Assembly: GCA_018712885.1 (NCBI GenBank)
Contig: DVGE01000309.1
Coordinates: 1 to 5,907, forward strand
Source: Candidatus Pullichristensenella stercoripullorum
GTDB taxonomy: Bacteria; Bacillota; Clostridia; Christensenellales; Aristaeellaceae
DNA length: 5,907 nt
Direction: 5' to 3'
Shown here piece by piece: positions 1 through 5,110 of the stretch. Each line of letters starts with the position of its first letter. Position 1 is the first letter of the stretch. A program made the position numbers and the translations under genes. Below the pieces are notes generated by a model. The model searched no databases and had not been told where the DNA came from. It saw only the letters and a program-made list of their open reading frames with translations.

Positions 1-13
1 CCCGTCAAAAATG

Positions 14-20
14 AAAGGAG
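14..20 (+). promoter_or_regulatory. Ribosome binding site that sets the start of the P-loop gene
   Basis: AAAGGAG lies 8 bases before the ATG at 29. An in-frame ATG at 11 sits just before this site, would have to be read through it, and has no Shine-Dalgarno of its own within the window. The ATG at 29 is therefore the better start, and it also puts the glycine-rich P-loop right after the first beta strand, as is usual. Confidence 0.85.
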
Positions 21-28
21 TGGTTCCC

Positions 29-454
29 ATGATACAGATCATCTCCGGCGTCAAGGGCAGCGGCAAGACCAAGCGCCTTCTCGACCAGACCAACGACGCG
101 CTCAAGGTGGAGCACGGCGACATCGTTTTTATCGACGACGATAAGCGTTACATGTATGACCTCCGCCACGAGATCCGCTTTGTGGACGCGAGCGCTTATC
201 CCATCGCCCGCGGCTGCTCGCCGGACGCTTTCCTCGCCTTCATCAGCGGCATGCTCGCCGTCAACTATGACATTACGCTCATCAGCATCGACGCCTTCCT
301 GAAGCTCGTGCATATCGACGACCCCGCGGAGCTGTCGCCTTTCTTTGCGGCGCTTGACAAGCTCTCGCAGGAGCACAACTGCAACTTCATGGTCTCCGTG
401 AGCATGGAGATCGAGAAGCTGCCTGGGGATGTCCTTGCCTACGTGCAGAAGTAA
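29..454 (+). CDS. Small P-loop NTPase-like protein of unknown role
   Basis: The 141-residue product opens with a beta strand and a clear Walker A motif, GVKGSGKT at residues 7-14. A hydrophobic strand ending in aspartate (ITLISID, residues 82-88) is a candidate Walker B, and an earlier acidic strand reads FIDDD (34-38). It should bind ATP or GTP in the cytosol. From memory, similar short proteins near ribosomal-protein genes in Clostridia are labelled ATP-binding protein or, misleadingly, twitching motility protein PilT; it is far too short to be a PilT motor ATPase. No substrate can be read from the sequence. The start at 29 is chosen for its AAAGGAG site; an upstream in-frame ATG at 11 would add six residues. 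The stop is one base before the start of the next gene, so the two are probably translated together. The nucleotide-binding fold is well supported; the function is not known. Confidence 0.85.
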   Translation: MIQIISGVKGSGKTKRLLDQTNDALKVEHGDIVFIDDDKRYMYDLRHEIRFVDASAYPIARGCSPDAFLAFISGMLAVNYDITLISIDAFLKLVHIDDPAELSPFFAALDKLSQEHNCNFMVSVSMEIEKLPGDVLAYVQK

Positions 455-455
455 C

Positions 456-677
456 ATGCGCTTCTGGCCGAAACTGATCCTCCTGCTCGTCGTCATCGCG
501 CTGCTTGCCTTTGTGGGCGCGCGCCTGTTCAGCATGGTGATGGGTCTTCTGGAAAATCTCTCCGCCGGCGGCCCGGTCACGGTCGACCCCCAATTCGCCG
601 TGACGGAGCCGACCCCCACGCCGCGCGTGTTCACCGATCAGGACTATGACGATGTGCAAGGCGTTCTCGAGGGATAA
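456..677 (+). CDS. Small single-span membrane protein, unknown family
   Basis: The 73-residue product starts with a short basic stretch (MRFWPK), followed by a strongly hydrophobic segment at about residues 7-22 and a further amphipathic stretch to about residue 33. After this comes a polar, acidic tail of about 40 residues with a proline/threonine run (EPTPTP, 51-56). The charge pattern predicts an N-terminal membrane anchor with the tail outside the cell. There is no lipobox cysteine and no obvious signal peptidase site. The ATG at 456 is one base past the stop of the P-loop gene and has no good Shine-Dalgarno, so translational coupling is likely. The frame is open nine codons further upstream, but that part overlaps the preceding gene. 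A strong terminator begins 16 bases after the stop. I do not recognise the family; that it is a real gene rests on the coupling, the clean anchor and the position before the terminator. Confidence 0.7.
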   Translation: MRFWPKLILLLVVIALLAFVGARLFSMVMGLLENLSAGGPVTVDPQFAVTEPTPTPRVFTDQDYDDVQGVLEG

Positions 678-693
678 TGTGTGTTTTTTCAGG

Positions 694-726
694 GGCTGCC
701 GCGATCTTTCCGCGGCAGCCTGTTTT
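694..726 (+). terminator. Intrinsic terminator after the small membrane protein gene
   Basis: A perfect 10-bp stem (694-703 with 711-720, GGCTGCCGCG and its complement) has a 7-base loop and is followed by TGTTTTT. It closes the two-gene plus-strand unit and insulates it from the rplM promoter about 50 bases downstream. Confidence 0.93.
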
Positions 727-773
727 TGCGCTTTAATTTGTGATTAAATTTCCTCTTTCCACCGCTTATAACG

Positions 774-802
774 TTGACTGGGCGGGGGAAATGCGCTATA
801 AT
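774..802 (+). promoter_or_regulatory. SigA-type promoter of rplM-rpsI
   Basis: The -35 box TTGACT (774-779) and a perfect -10 box TATAAT (797-802) are separated by exactly 17 bases. The spacer is unusually G-rich. AT-rich sequence at about 731-757 could act as an UP element. Transcription should start near 808-810, giving a leader of roughly 95 bases before the GTG start of rplM. This is the strongest promoter in the window, as expected for ribosomal-protein genes. Confidence 0.92.
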
Positions 803-808
803 ACAGTT

Positions 809-866
809 TGTGTCAGTCCGCTCACTAGCCCCGAGCGCGATTGATGTTTGCGCCGTACTGACCACA
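809..866 (+). ncRNA. Candidate L13-type ribosomal-protein leader
   Basis: The 5' leader of rplM-rpsI can fold into an outer stem pairing 809-817 (TGTGTCAGT) with 857-866 (ACTGACCACA), nine base pairs with one bulged C. Inside it is a 5-bp hairpin, CGCTC (819-823) with GAGCG (833-837). Firmicutes rplM-rpsI mRNAs are known to carry a structured leader (the Rfam L13_leader family), thought to let L13 repress its own operon. Position and general architecture fit, but I matched the structure by eye and not against the family's covariance model, so family membership is an inference. The ribosome binding site at 892-898 lies outside the outer stem. Confidence 0.5.
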
Positions 867-891
867 CGCGCGCATCGTGATCGTATTATTT

Positions 892-898
892 GGGAGGA
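892..898 (+). promoter_or_regulatory. Ribosome binding site that picks the GTG start of rplM
   Basis: GGGAGGA ends 7 bases before the GTG at 906. The next in-frame start, ATG at 918, is 19 bases away, which is too far for efficient use. Confidence 0.88.
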
Positions 899-905
899 AT
901 CATCT

Positions 906-1334
906 GTGAGTACGTATATGGCGAATCCTCAGAACGTCGAACGTACCTGGTACGTCATCGACGCCGAGGGTCAGGTGCTGGGCCGCCTTGCCTCGCAGGT
1001 CGCGTCCATGCTCCGCGGTAAGCATAAGCCCACGTTCACGCCTCATGTGGACTGCGGCGACTACATCATCGTCGTCAACTGCGACAAGCTGGTTCTCACC
1101 GGCCGCAAGCTCGATCAGAAGCTCTACCGCTACCACACCGGTTATCCGGGCGGACTGAAGGAGATCAAGTACCGCAAATTGATGCAGAACAAGAGCACGT
1201 TCGCCTTCAAGGAGGCCGTGCGCCGCATGCTGCCCAAGGGCCCCCTCGGCTACGCGATGCTCAAGAAGCTGCACGCCTATGCCGGCCCCGAACACACCCA
1301 TCAGGCTCAGAAGCCCGTGGAATACAAGCTGTAA
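906..1334 (+). CDS. rplM: 50S ribosomal protein L13
   Basis: L13 binds 23S rRNA early in assembly of the large ribosomal subunit. The product is 142 residues, the usual bacterial length. It shows the family's hallmark stretches in order: an aromatic start (ERTWYVIDAEG), LGRLAS, LRGKHKPTFTPHVDCGD, LTGRKL, a YRYHTGYPGGLK segment, MLPKGPLG and the C-terminal HTHQAQKP. The frame is open upstream to 774, but that part is promoter and leader. Translation most likely starts at the GTG at 906, which has GGGAGGA 7 bases upstream; the first residues then resemble the short N-terminal extension seen in other Firmicutes. It is co-transcribed with rpsI 18 bases downstream, the near-universal bacterial arrangement, and is probably autoregulated through the leader. 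No key region is missing. Confidence 0.98.
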   Translation: MSTYMANPQNVERTWYVIDAEGQVLGRLASQVASMLRGKHKPTFTPHVDCGDYIIVVNCDKLVLTGRKLDQKLYRYHTGYPGGLKEIKYRKLMQNKSTFAFKEAVRRMLPKGPLGYAMLKKLHAYAGPEHTHQAQKPVEYKL

Positions 1335-1352
1335 CAGGGAGGAGGACGGAAA

Positions 1353-1745
1353 ATGTCTGAGGTTTGCTTCCATGCCGTAGGCAGGAGAAAAAAGGCGATC
1401 GCTCGCGTTCGTCTGATCCCCGGCGAGGGAAATATCATCATCAACAAGCGTTCCATCGACGATTATTTCGGCTATGAGACGCTCAAGACCGTCGTTCGTC
1501 AGCCGCTGGTGCTGACCGAGACCAACGGCCGCTTCGACGTCATCGTCAACTGCAAGGGCGGCGGCTTCACCGGTCAAGCCGGCGCCATCCGCCACGGCAT
1601 CGCCCGCGCGCTGGTGAAGGCCAACGAGGAATACAAGCCCGCCATCAAGAAGGCCGGCTACCTCACCCGCGACCCGCGCATGAAGGAGCGCAAGAAGTAC
1701 GGCCTGAAGGCCGCCCGTCGCGCGCCCCAGTTCTCCAAGCGCTAA
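1353..1745 (+). CDS. rpsI: 30S ribosomal protein S9
   Basis: S9 is a small-subunit protein whose extended C-terminal tail reaches the P-site tRNA. The 130-residue product has normal length and the expected signatures: GRRKKAIARVRL near the N-terminus, GEGNIIINKR, and GGGFTGQAGAIRHGIARAL in the middle (with the canonical GQAGAIRHGIARAL core). The basic C-terminal region contains LTRDPRMKERKKYGLKAAR and ends in FSKR, where the conserved lysine and arginine contact tRNA. The ATG follows a double GGAGG site at 1338-1345. It is the second gene of the rplM operon and is followed 19 bases after its stop by a strong intrinsic terminator. Nothing is unusual in the sequence. Confidence 0.98.
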   Translation: MSEVCFHAVGRRKKAIARVRLIPGEGNIIINKRSIDDYFGYETLKTVVRQPLVLTETNGRFDVIVNCKGGGFTGQAGAIRHGIARALVKANEEYKPAIKKAGYLTRDPRMKERKKYGLKAARRAPQFSKR

Positions 1746-1764
1746 ACTTTACTTCGTTTGGATG

Positions 1765-1791
1765 CCCGCAGGAAGTTTCCTGCGGGTTTTT
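1765..1791 (+). terminator. Intrinsic terminator of the rplM-rpsI operon
   Basis: A 9-bp perfect stem, CCCGCAGGA (1765-1773) with TCCTGCGGG (1778-1786), has a 4-base loop and is followed directly by TTTTT. It separates rpsI from the convergent SRP RNA gene. Confidence 0.94.
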
Positions 1792-1806
1792 GTCGTTCGG
1801 GCACAT

Positions 1807-1830
1807 AAAAAAGCCCGCGCTTGGACGGGC
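1807..1830 (-). terminator. Second, back-up terminator downstream of the SRP RNA
   Basis: Read on the minus strand, GCCCG (1830-1826) pairs with CGGGC (1817-1813) around an 8-base loop and is followed by six T (1812-1807). It lies about 40 bases beyond the first poly-T stop of the SRP RNA and would catch read-through before transcription reaches rpsI. Confidence 0.75.
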
Positions 1831-1867
1831 CAAAATCGCGCGCGGAGCGGGGGCTGGAGTCGTGCAT

Positions 1868-2001
1868 AAAAAATCCCACGGACTCGAACCAGGCATACCC
1901 CGCGGCGCGCGCCAAAATCTGTTTAGTGCTGCTGCCTTCCGGCCCTGACACGATTCGCAGCATGACGCCGCACGGGACCCGATCGTCATCACCCGTGGAA
2001 C
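1868..2001 (-). ncRNA. ffs: Signal recognition particle RNA (4.5S/scRNA), short form
   Basis: This is the RNA core of the signal recognition particle; it binds Ffh (SRP54) and helps target nascent membrane and secreted proteins to the translocon. On the minus strand, positions 1951-1926 hold the near-invariant helix 8 motif: GTCAGG, the GGAA tetraloop closed by GCC/GGC, then AGCAGCAC, which form the Ffh-binding internal loops. The flanks pair into a long rod: CCGTGCGGCG on the 5' side with CGCCGCGGGG on the 3' side, and outermost TTCCACGG (from 2000) with CCGTGGGA (ending at 1874). The outer helix runs straight into six T (1873-1868), so it also acts as a terminator. Ends are estimated from the promoter spacing and this stem, giving about 134 nt. 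That suggests the short type without an Alu domain, whereas many Firmicutes have a roughly 270-nt form. It stands as a single-gene unit convergent with rpsI. Confidence 0.93.
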
Positions 2002-2008
2002 GTTCTTC

Positions 2009-2037
2009 AGTATACCACAGATCGGGGAGAATTGCAA
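2009..2037 (-). promoter_or_regulatory. Promoter of the SRP RNA gene
   Basis: On the minus strand, TTGCAA (2037-2032) is followed after exactly 17 bases by TATACT (2014-2009), preceded by TG one base upstream (extended -10, TGGTATACT). The predicted start is about 2001-2002, matching the beginning of the outer SRP RNA helix. An A-rich stretch just upstream (2041-2050 region) could serve as an UP element. Confidence 0.85.
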
Positions 2038-2090
2038 GGACTTTTTTCTCTTTGGGCTTACGGATCGACGGCGAGGCTTCGCGCTGGTCG

Positions 2091-2128
2091 AAAAGCAACG
2101 GAACGCGGCGCAAGACCGCGTTCCGTTG
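2091..2128 (-). terminator. Intrinsic terminator of the aldo/keto reductase unit
   Basis: A perfect 13-bp stem (2116-2128 with 2096-2108, CAACGGAACGCGG and its complement) has a 7-base loop and is followed on the minus strand by CTTTT. It begins 17 bases after the reductase stop codon and keeps that unit separate from the SRP RNA promoter. A shorter T-run on the other side (TTGTGTTT) makes it weakly bidirectional. Confidence 0.88.
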
Positions 2129-2144
2129 TGTTTAAGAAAAGTCC

Positions 2145-3095
2145 CTACGCGCGCAGGTCGAGCCAGGCGCGCTCCTCCTCCGTGAGGGCAATATCCAGGG
2201 CGGCGATGTTGGCCGCCAGGTGGCTCGGCTTGGTGGCGCTGACGGCCGGAAGGATGCCGAGCGGGTCAGTCAGGACATACGCCAAGGCGATCTGCGCCAC
2301 GGTGCAGCCCTTCTTCGCGGCCATGTGCTCGGCCCTGCGCAGGCGTTCGAGATTGTCCGGGTAGAAATACCCGCGCTGTCCGCCTTCGTCGAGCGAGGCG
2401 CGCAGACGCTCAGGCTCGCTGCTAAGTATCTTGCCGGCCAGGAAGCCGTGAGCCAATGCCGCATAAGCGATGATGGTGATGCCCTCTTTCGCGCACCAGG
2501 CGCGGTCGGCAGCGTGCTCGTCGCCGGTCAGCGACGTGCAGCCGCCCCACGGGTCGCCGATCTGCCGGGCGAGGGAGTAGTTGGGGCTGAGCACACTGAA
2601 GGGCTCCAGGTCGTGGGCAAGGGCGTAGGCGTTGGCCTCGCGCACGCGAGCCATCGTCCAGTTGGAAGCGCCCAGCCGCAGCGCTTGCCCGGCGCGGACG
2701 AACTCGTTCAGCGCCTCCATGATCTCGCAGACGGGCTTGTCCGGGTCGTCGCGGTGCAGCATGTAGACGTCCACATAGTCCGTGCGCAGGCGCTCCAGCG
2801 ACTGGTAGAAGTCATGGCGCATGTTTTCACGATCCACGCGCGGATGGCCGTAGGGGTGGCACCCCTTGGTGAGAATGGTGATCTGCTCGCGATTGCCGCG
2901 CGACGCCATCCACGCGCCAAGGACGAGCTCGCTCTTTCCGTAATTCTCGGCGGTATCGACGGCGGTGATGCCGGCTTCAAAGACCTTGTCGAGCAATGCG
3001 GACTGATCCTCGCCAGCGATCATGGCGGGAAAGGCGCAGCCAAACAACAGCCTGGAGACCGGACGTTGGATTTTTTCAAGACGCAGGTACTGCAT
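2145..3095 (-). CDS. Aldo/keto reductase family oxidoreductase
   Basis: Members of this family reduce aldehydes or ketones with NAD(P)H in the cytosol, using a TIM barrel. The 316-residue product has the full catalytic tetrad: D47 (AVDTAENYG), Y52 in the same motif, K77 (ILTKG) and H114 (YMLHRDD). Other family marks are the GASNW segment (142-146), which builds the cofactor pocket, SPNYSLA (170-176), IIAYAALAHGFLAGK (208-222) and a C-terminal cofactor segment ILPAVSATKPSHLAANIAALD (281-301). That last segment resembles the AKR subgroup of multi-strand 'GAS-KP-HL-EN' proteins, not the classical KxxxxR NADP pattern, so the cofactor preference is uncertain. The ATG has AAAGGAG 6 bases upstream (3108-3102). 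It starts 21 bases after the stop of the foldase lipoprotein gene and is probably the last gene of that transcript. The physiological substrate cannot be deduced. Confidence 0.93.
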   Translation of the reverse strand: MQYLRLEKIQRPVSRLLFGCAFPAMIAGEDQSALLDKVFEAGITAVDTAENYGKSELVLGAWMASRGNREQITILTKGCHPYGHPRVDRENMRHDFYQSLERLRTDYVDVYMLHRDDPDKPVCEIMEALNEFVRAGQALRLGASNWTMARVREANAYALAHDLEPFSVLSPNYSLARQIGDPWGGCTSLTGDEHAADRAWCAKEGITIIAYAALAHGFLAGKILSSEPERLRASLDEGGQRGYFYPDNLERLRRAEHMAAKKGCTVAQIALAYVLTDPLGILPAVSATKPSHLAANIAALDIALTEEERAWLDLRA

Positions 3096-3116
3096 AACGC
3101 GCTCCTTTCCCGCTTG

Positions 3117-4502
3117 TCAGGCGAATGGCTCCCAATTGTCATAGTGGTACACGGGATCGAGCGCCGCGACCCACTCGCTGACCAGGTCGGCGTAGTTTTC
3201 CTCCCGCGCGGTGGTCAGCGCTTCGTCATAGAGCTGGTCGCGCACGTCGTCGAGCGGCACGGGGCCGGGAGTGACGTCGCTCTCGTAGCGGATGATGTGG
3301 ATGCCGCTCATGCCCAGCGTCGGCTCTGAGACGTCGCCAACATTGGAAAGCAGCATCGCGGCGTCGCGGAAAGTCGTGTCCCAGGCGGTGGAATCCGCGG
3401 AGACGTAATAGCCCCGGGACGCGGTCGGCTCGTTCTGCATGCCCGGATCTTCGCCATATTCGTCGATGAGCGTCTGGAAATCCTCGCCAGCGTCCAAGCG
3501 CGCCTGGATCTCGTCGAGCGTATCCTGCACGTCGGCGAAACAGGCCTCGGCCAGCGGCGCCAATTCCTCCTGCGCGGCGGCGATGGCGGCTTCCTGCGCG
3601 TCGATCTGCGCCTGCAGCGCCTCGGGATCGGCAGCGTCTTCGCCCTCGGCGGGATCGTCGTCCGTGGCCGCGAGGAGCTGTTCGTTGAGGGAATCGAGCT
3701 CGCTCTGCAGGCTGTCCAGTTCGCTCTTTGCCTGCGTATAGGGCGTGAGCACGCTGTCATCGGGGATGACCAGGATGTGCTTGACCGTGCGATAGCCCTC
3801 CGGCATCCAGGTGACAAGCGTGTCGCCGGTCATGGCGCTCTCAAAGCTGCCGGGATCGTCCGCGTAGCTGGCTTCATCGGATTCCACGTGCTCGTTGTAC
3901 GCCTGCTCGATGCTCTCCTCGCTCGGCTCTGCAACTTCGGCGTCCACCTGCTCGCGCAGCTTGCTGCTCAGAGCTTCGGCGCGGTCGTAGGCCAGCAGCG
4001 AGGCAAGATCCTGCCCGCCGGCATACAGTTCATATTCGGCACGCGCGGCGCGCACGTCCTCGTCCGCGTCGGTCATTTGGGCAAGGGCGCTTTCATAGTA
4101 GGCATCGTAGCTTTCCTGCGCGCTCTGTTCGAGCTCGGCGACCTCCTCGTCGCTCAGCGCCACGCCGCGGCGCTCCGCTTCAGCGGCCTGCGCCACGCGC
4201 TGCACGGCCAGATCCACGCAGCTATCGCGCAGGGAGACGACCGTCGCGTCATCCAGCTCCATGCCATACATGCTGTAGATTTGATAGTAGTACGACCATT
4301 GGAGATTGAAATCATAAAGTATGTCCGCCACGGTCACGGTCCCGCCGTCGTATTCCGCCAGCACCGTTTCGCGGATATCGTCAACAGCAGCGCGATCTTC
4401 CGCGATCTGCATGAGGGGATCGACGCCGATGAGGTTGCAGCCCGTCAGCGCCAGGCACAGCGCGGCCACCAGCGCCGCAGCTATCCAACGTTTCCTGTTC
4501 AT
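3117..4502 (-). CDS. PpiC/PrsA-like peptidyl-prolyl isomerase lipoprotein
   Basis: This is probably a membrane-anchored extracytoplasmic foldase that helps exported proteins fold. The 461-residue product has a lipoprotein signal peptide (basic MNRKR, a hydrophobic core, lipobox LTGC with C22 as the lipidated residue). An N-terminal chaperone-like helical region (about 45-235) resembles the SurA/PrsA type, with acidic, aromatic-rich helices. The parvulin domain begins at VKHILVIP (240-247, H242 is the expected active-site histidine). It resumes at about 328 with ARLDAGEDFQTLIDEYGEDPG (334-354), RGYYVS, and closes with SGIHIIRYES (399-408, second histidine H402). Between the two parts lie about 80 residues of predicted coiled coil (heptads such as SELDSLQSELDSLN at 260-273) split by an acidic link (281-294). 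The ATG at 4502 has GGGAGG 9 bases upstream; an ATG at 4509 is out of frame. It is likely co-transcribed with the reductase. The protein is very acidic and slightly longer than typical PrsA. Confidence 0.85.
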   Translation of the reverse strand: MNRKRWIAAALVAALCLALTGCNLIGVDPLMQIAEDRAAVDDIRETVLAEYDGGTVTVADILYDFNLQWSYYYQIYSMYGMELDDATVVSLRDSCVDLAVQRVAQAAEAERRGVALSDEEVAELEQSAQESYDAYYESALAQMTDADEDVRAARAEYELYAGGQDLASLLAYDRAEALSSKLREQVDAEVAEPSEESIEQAYNEHVESDEASYADDPGSFESAMTGDTLVTWMPEGYRTVKHILVIPDDSVLTPYTQAKSELDSLQSELDSLNEQLLAATDDDPAEGEDAADPEALQAQIDAQEAAIAAAQEELAPLAEACFADVQDTLDEIQARLDAGEDFQTLIDEYGEDPGMQNEPTASRGYYVSADSTAWDTTFRDAAMLLSNVGDVSEPTLGMSGIHIIRYESDVTPGPVPLDDVRDQLYDEALTTAREENYADLVSEWVAALDPVYHYDNWEPFA

Positions 4503-4520
4503 AACGCATAACCTCCCGAG

Positions 4521-4556
4521 AAAAAACGGACGGGCGAAAAACTTCGCCTGTCCGTT
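4521..4556 (-). terminator. Intrinsic terminator between the hydrolase-like and foldase genes
   Basis: On the minus strand, a 12-position stem (4556-4545 with 4536-4525, one A-C mismatch) has an 8-base loop and leads into six T ending at 4521. It begins 3 bases after the stop codon of the upstream gene and ends only 3 bases before the GGGAGG ribosome binding site of the foldase gene. It should end the ktr transcript, or act as an attenuator within it. Confidence 0.83.
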
Positions 4557-4585
4557 ATCTTACCACGAATCGCCCGAGCGTGCAA
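4557..4585 (-). promoter_or_regulatory. Candidate promoter of the foldase-reductase unit
   Basis: On the minus strand, TTGCAC (4585-4580) is followed after exactly 17 bases by TAAGAT (4562-4557), with TG one base upstream of the -10 (TGGTAAGAT). This is the same extended -10 layout as the SRP RNA promoter. The -10 overlaps the TAA stop of the hydrolase-like gene. Neither box is close to consensus, so this is a candidate only. It is needed to explain expression of the foldase gene if the adjacent terminator is efficient. Confidence 0.5.
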
Positions 4586-5081
4586 GCGTTTTTGCGTTGC
4601 TTTCCGCGCGCAAAAAGCCCAAAATCACCTCTTCGAGCGGTTGTTTACAATTTGTCCATAGATCGTCGAACGTTCGGCCCATATCCACGCGCTTCCGCCG
4701 CCGCGCGTTCACACCGCGCAGCACGATGTCCGCGCCCCGCGGCAGCATGTTTCCGTCCGCGAGCGGCTGCACGAGCAGGAGATCGCAGACGATGCTGAAC
4801 AACTCCCGCTCCACGCGCCTTCGCAGCGGCGAGGCCGTGCGCGGCCGCAGCGGGCAGCCGATGAGCGCCAGCGCGTCCACGGGGTAGCGTTCCGCGAGGA
4901 ACAGGGCGCGCAGGCAGCCATCGCCCGCGCCAAGAAGAGAAAGGCCATGCCCGGCCTCATGAGCGCAGAAACTCTCTGCGTCCACGGGCGAGGGCACGGC
5001 CTCGAGACCATGCGCTTCCAGCGACGGGCGCAGCGCCTGCAAGCGCCCCTGCGCGTCGCTCAACAACAGGCATTTGGACAT
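4560..5081 (-). CDS. Degenerate alpha/beta-hydrolase-like protein
   Basis: The 173-residue product resembles a shortened esterase of the Est30/carboxylesterase kind. Residues 45-77 read like the nucleophile elbow and following helix and strand (HGLSLLGAGDG, then RALFLAERYPVDALALIGCPL). The usual G-x-S-x-G is GAGDG (51-55), so the catalytic serine is glycine at 53. Residues 100-113 (DLLLVQPLADGNMLP) match the strand carrying the acid residue, with D109 kept. The segment 129-157 (RKRVDMGRTFDDLW to EEVILGFL) aligns by eye with the C-terminal strand and last helix, but the histidine is missing. The family is usually about 245 residues, and the cap region seems absent. Translation starts at the ATG at 5081, with AAAGGAG 5 bases upstream; the frame is open 70 codons further but that part overlaps ktrA. 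It sits 29 bases after ktrA and is followed by a terminator. A non-catalytic, perhaps ligand-sensing or binding role is inferred; a decaying gene is the alternative. Confidence 0.65.
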   Translation of the reverse strand: MSKCLLLSDAQGRLQALRPSLEAHGLEAVPSPVDAESFCAHEAGHGLSLLGAGDGCLRALFLAERYPVDALALIGCPLRPRTASPLRRRVERELFSIVCDLLLVQPLADGNMLPRGADIVLRGVNARRRKRVDMGRTFDDLWTNCKQPLEEVILGFLRAESNAKTLARSGDSW

Positions 5082-5086
5082 GCGCG

Positions 5087-5093
5087 CTCCTTT
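5087..5093 (-). promoter_or_regulatory. Ribosome binding site that sets the start of the hydrolase-like gene
   Basis: AAAGGAG on the minus strand ends 5 bases before the ATG at 5081. It supports the 173-residue product over the longer open frame that runs into ktrA. Confidence 0.85.
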
Positions 5094-5110
5094 CGGGGCG
5101 CCGCAGCTGC

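Noticed and set aside
844..861. Five-codon upstream reading frame in the rplM leader (ATG to TGA)
   Set aside because: It has no ribosome binding site and lies within the predicted leader structure, so translation is unlikely.
774..905. Upstream extension of the rplM frame to the ATG-led open frame near 774
   Set aside because: It contains the -35 and -10 boxes and the leader; L13 length and the ribosome binding site place the start at 906.
1878..1896. tRNA T-arm-like sequence on the minus strand (GGTTCGAGTCC)
   Set aside because: There is no acceptor stem, anticodon arm or CCA end at proper distances, and the sequence is part of the SRP RNA helix.
1742..2135. Open frames on both strands across the region between rpsI and the aldo/keto reductase gene
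   Set aside because: They run across terminators and the SRP RNA gene, lack convincing ribosome binding sites and have no protein-like composition.
2220..3329. Long plus-strand open frame opposite the aldo/keto reductase
   Set aside because: It is the antisense shadow of a well-identified gene in GC-rich DNA and spans the end of the foldase gene as well.
3777..4511. Plus-strand open frame opposite the foldase lipoprotein
   Set aside because: It is antisense to a gene with a clear signal peptide and parvulin motifs; the composition is that of a shadow frame.
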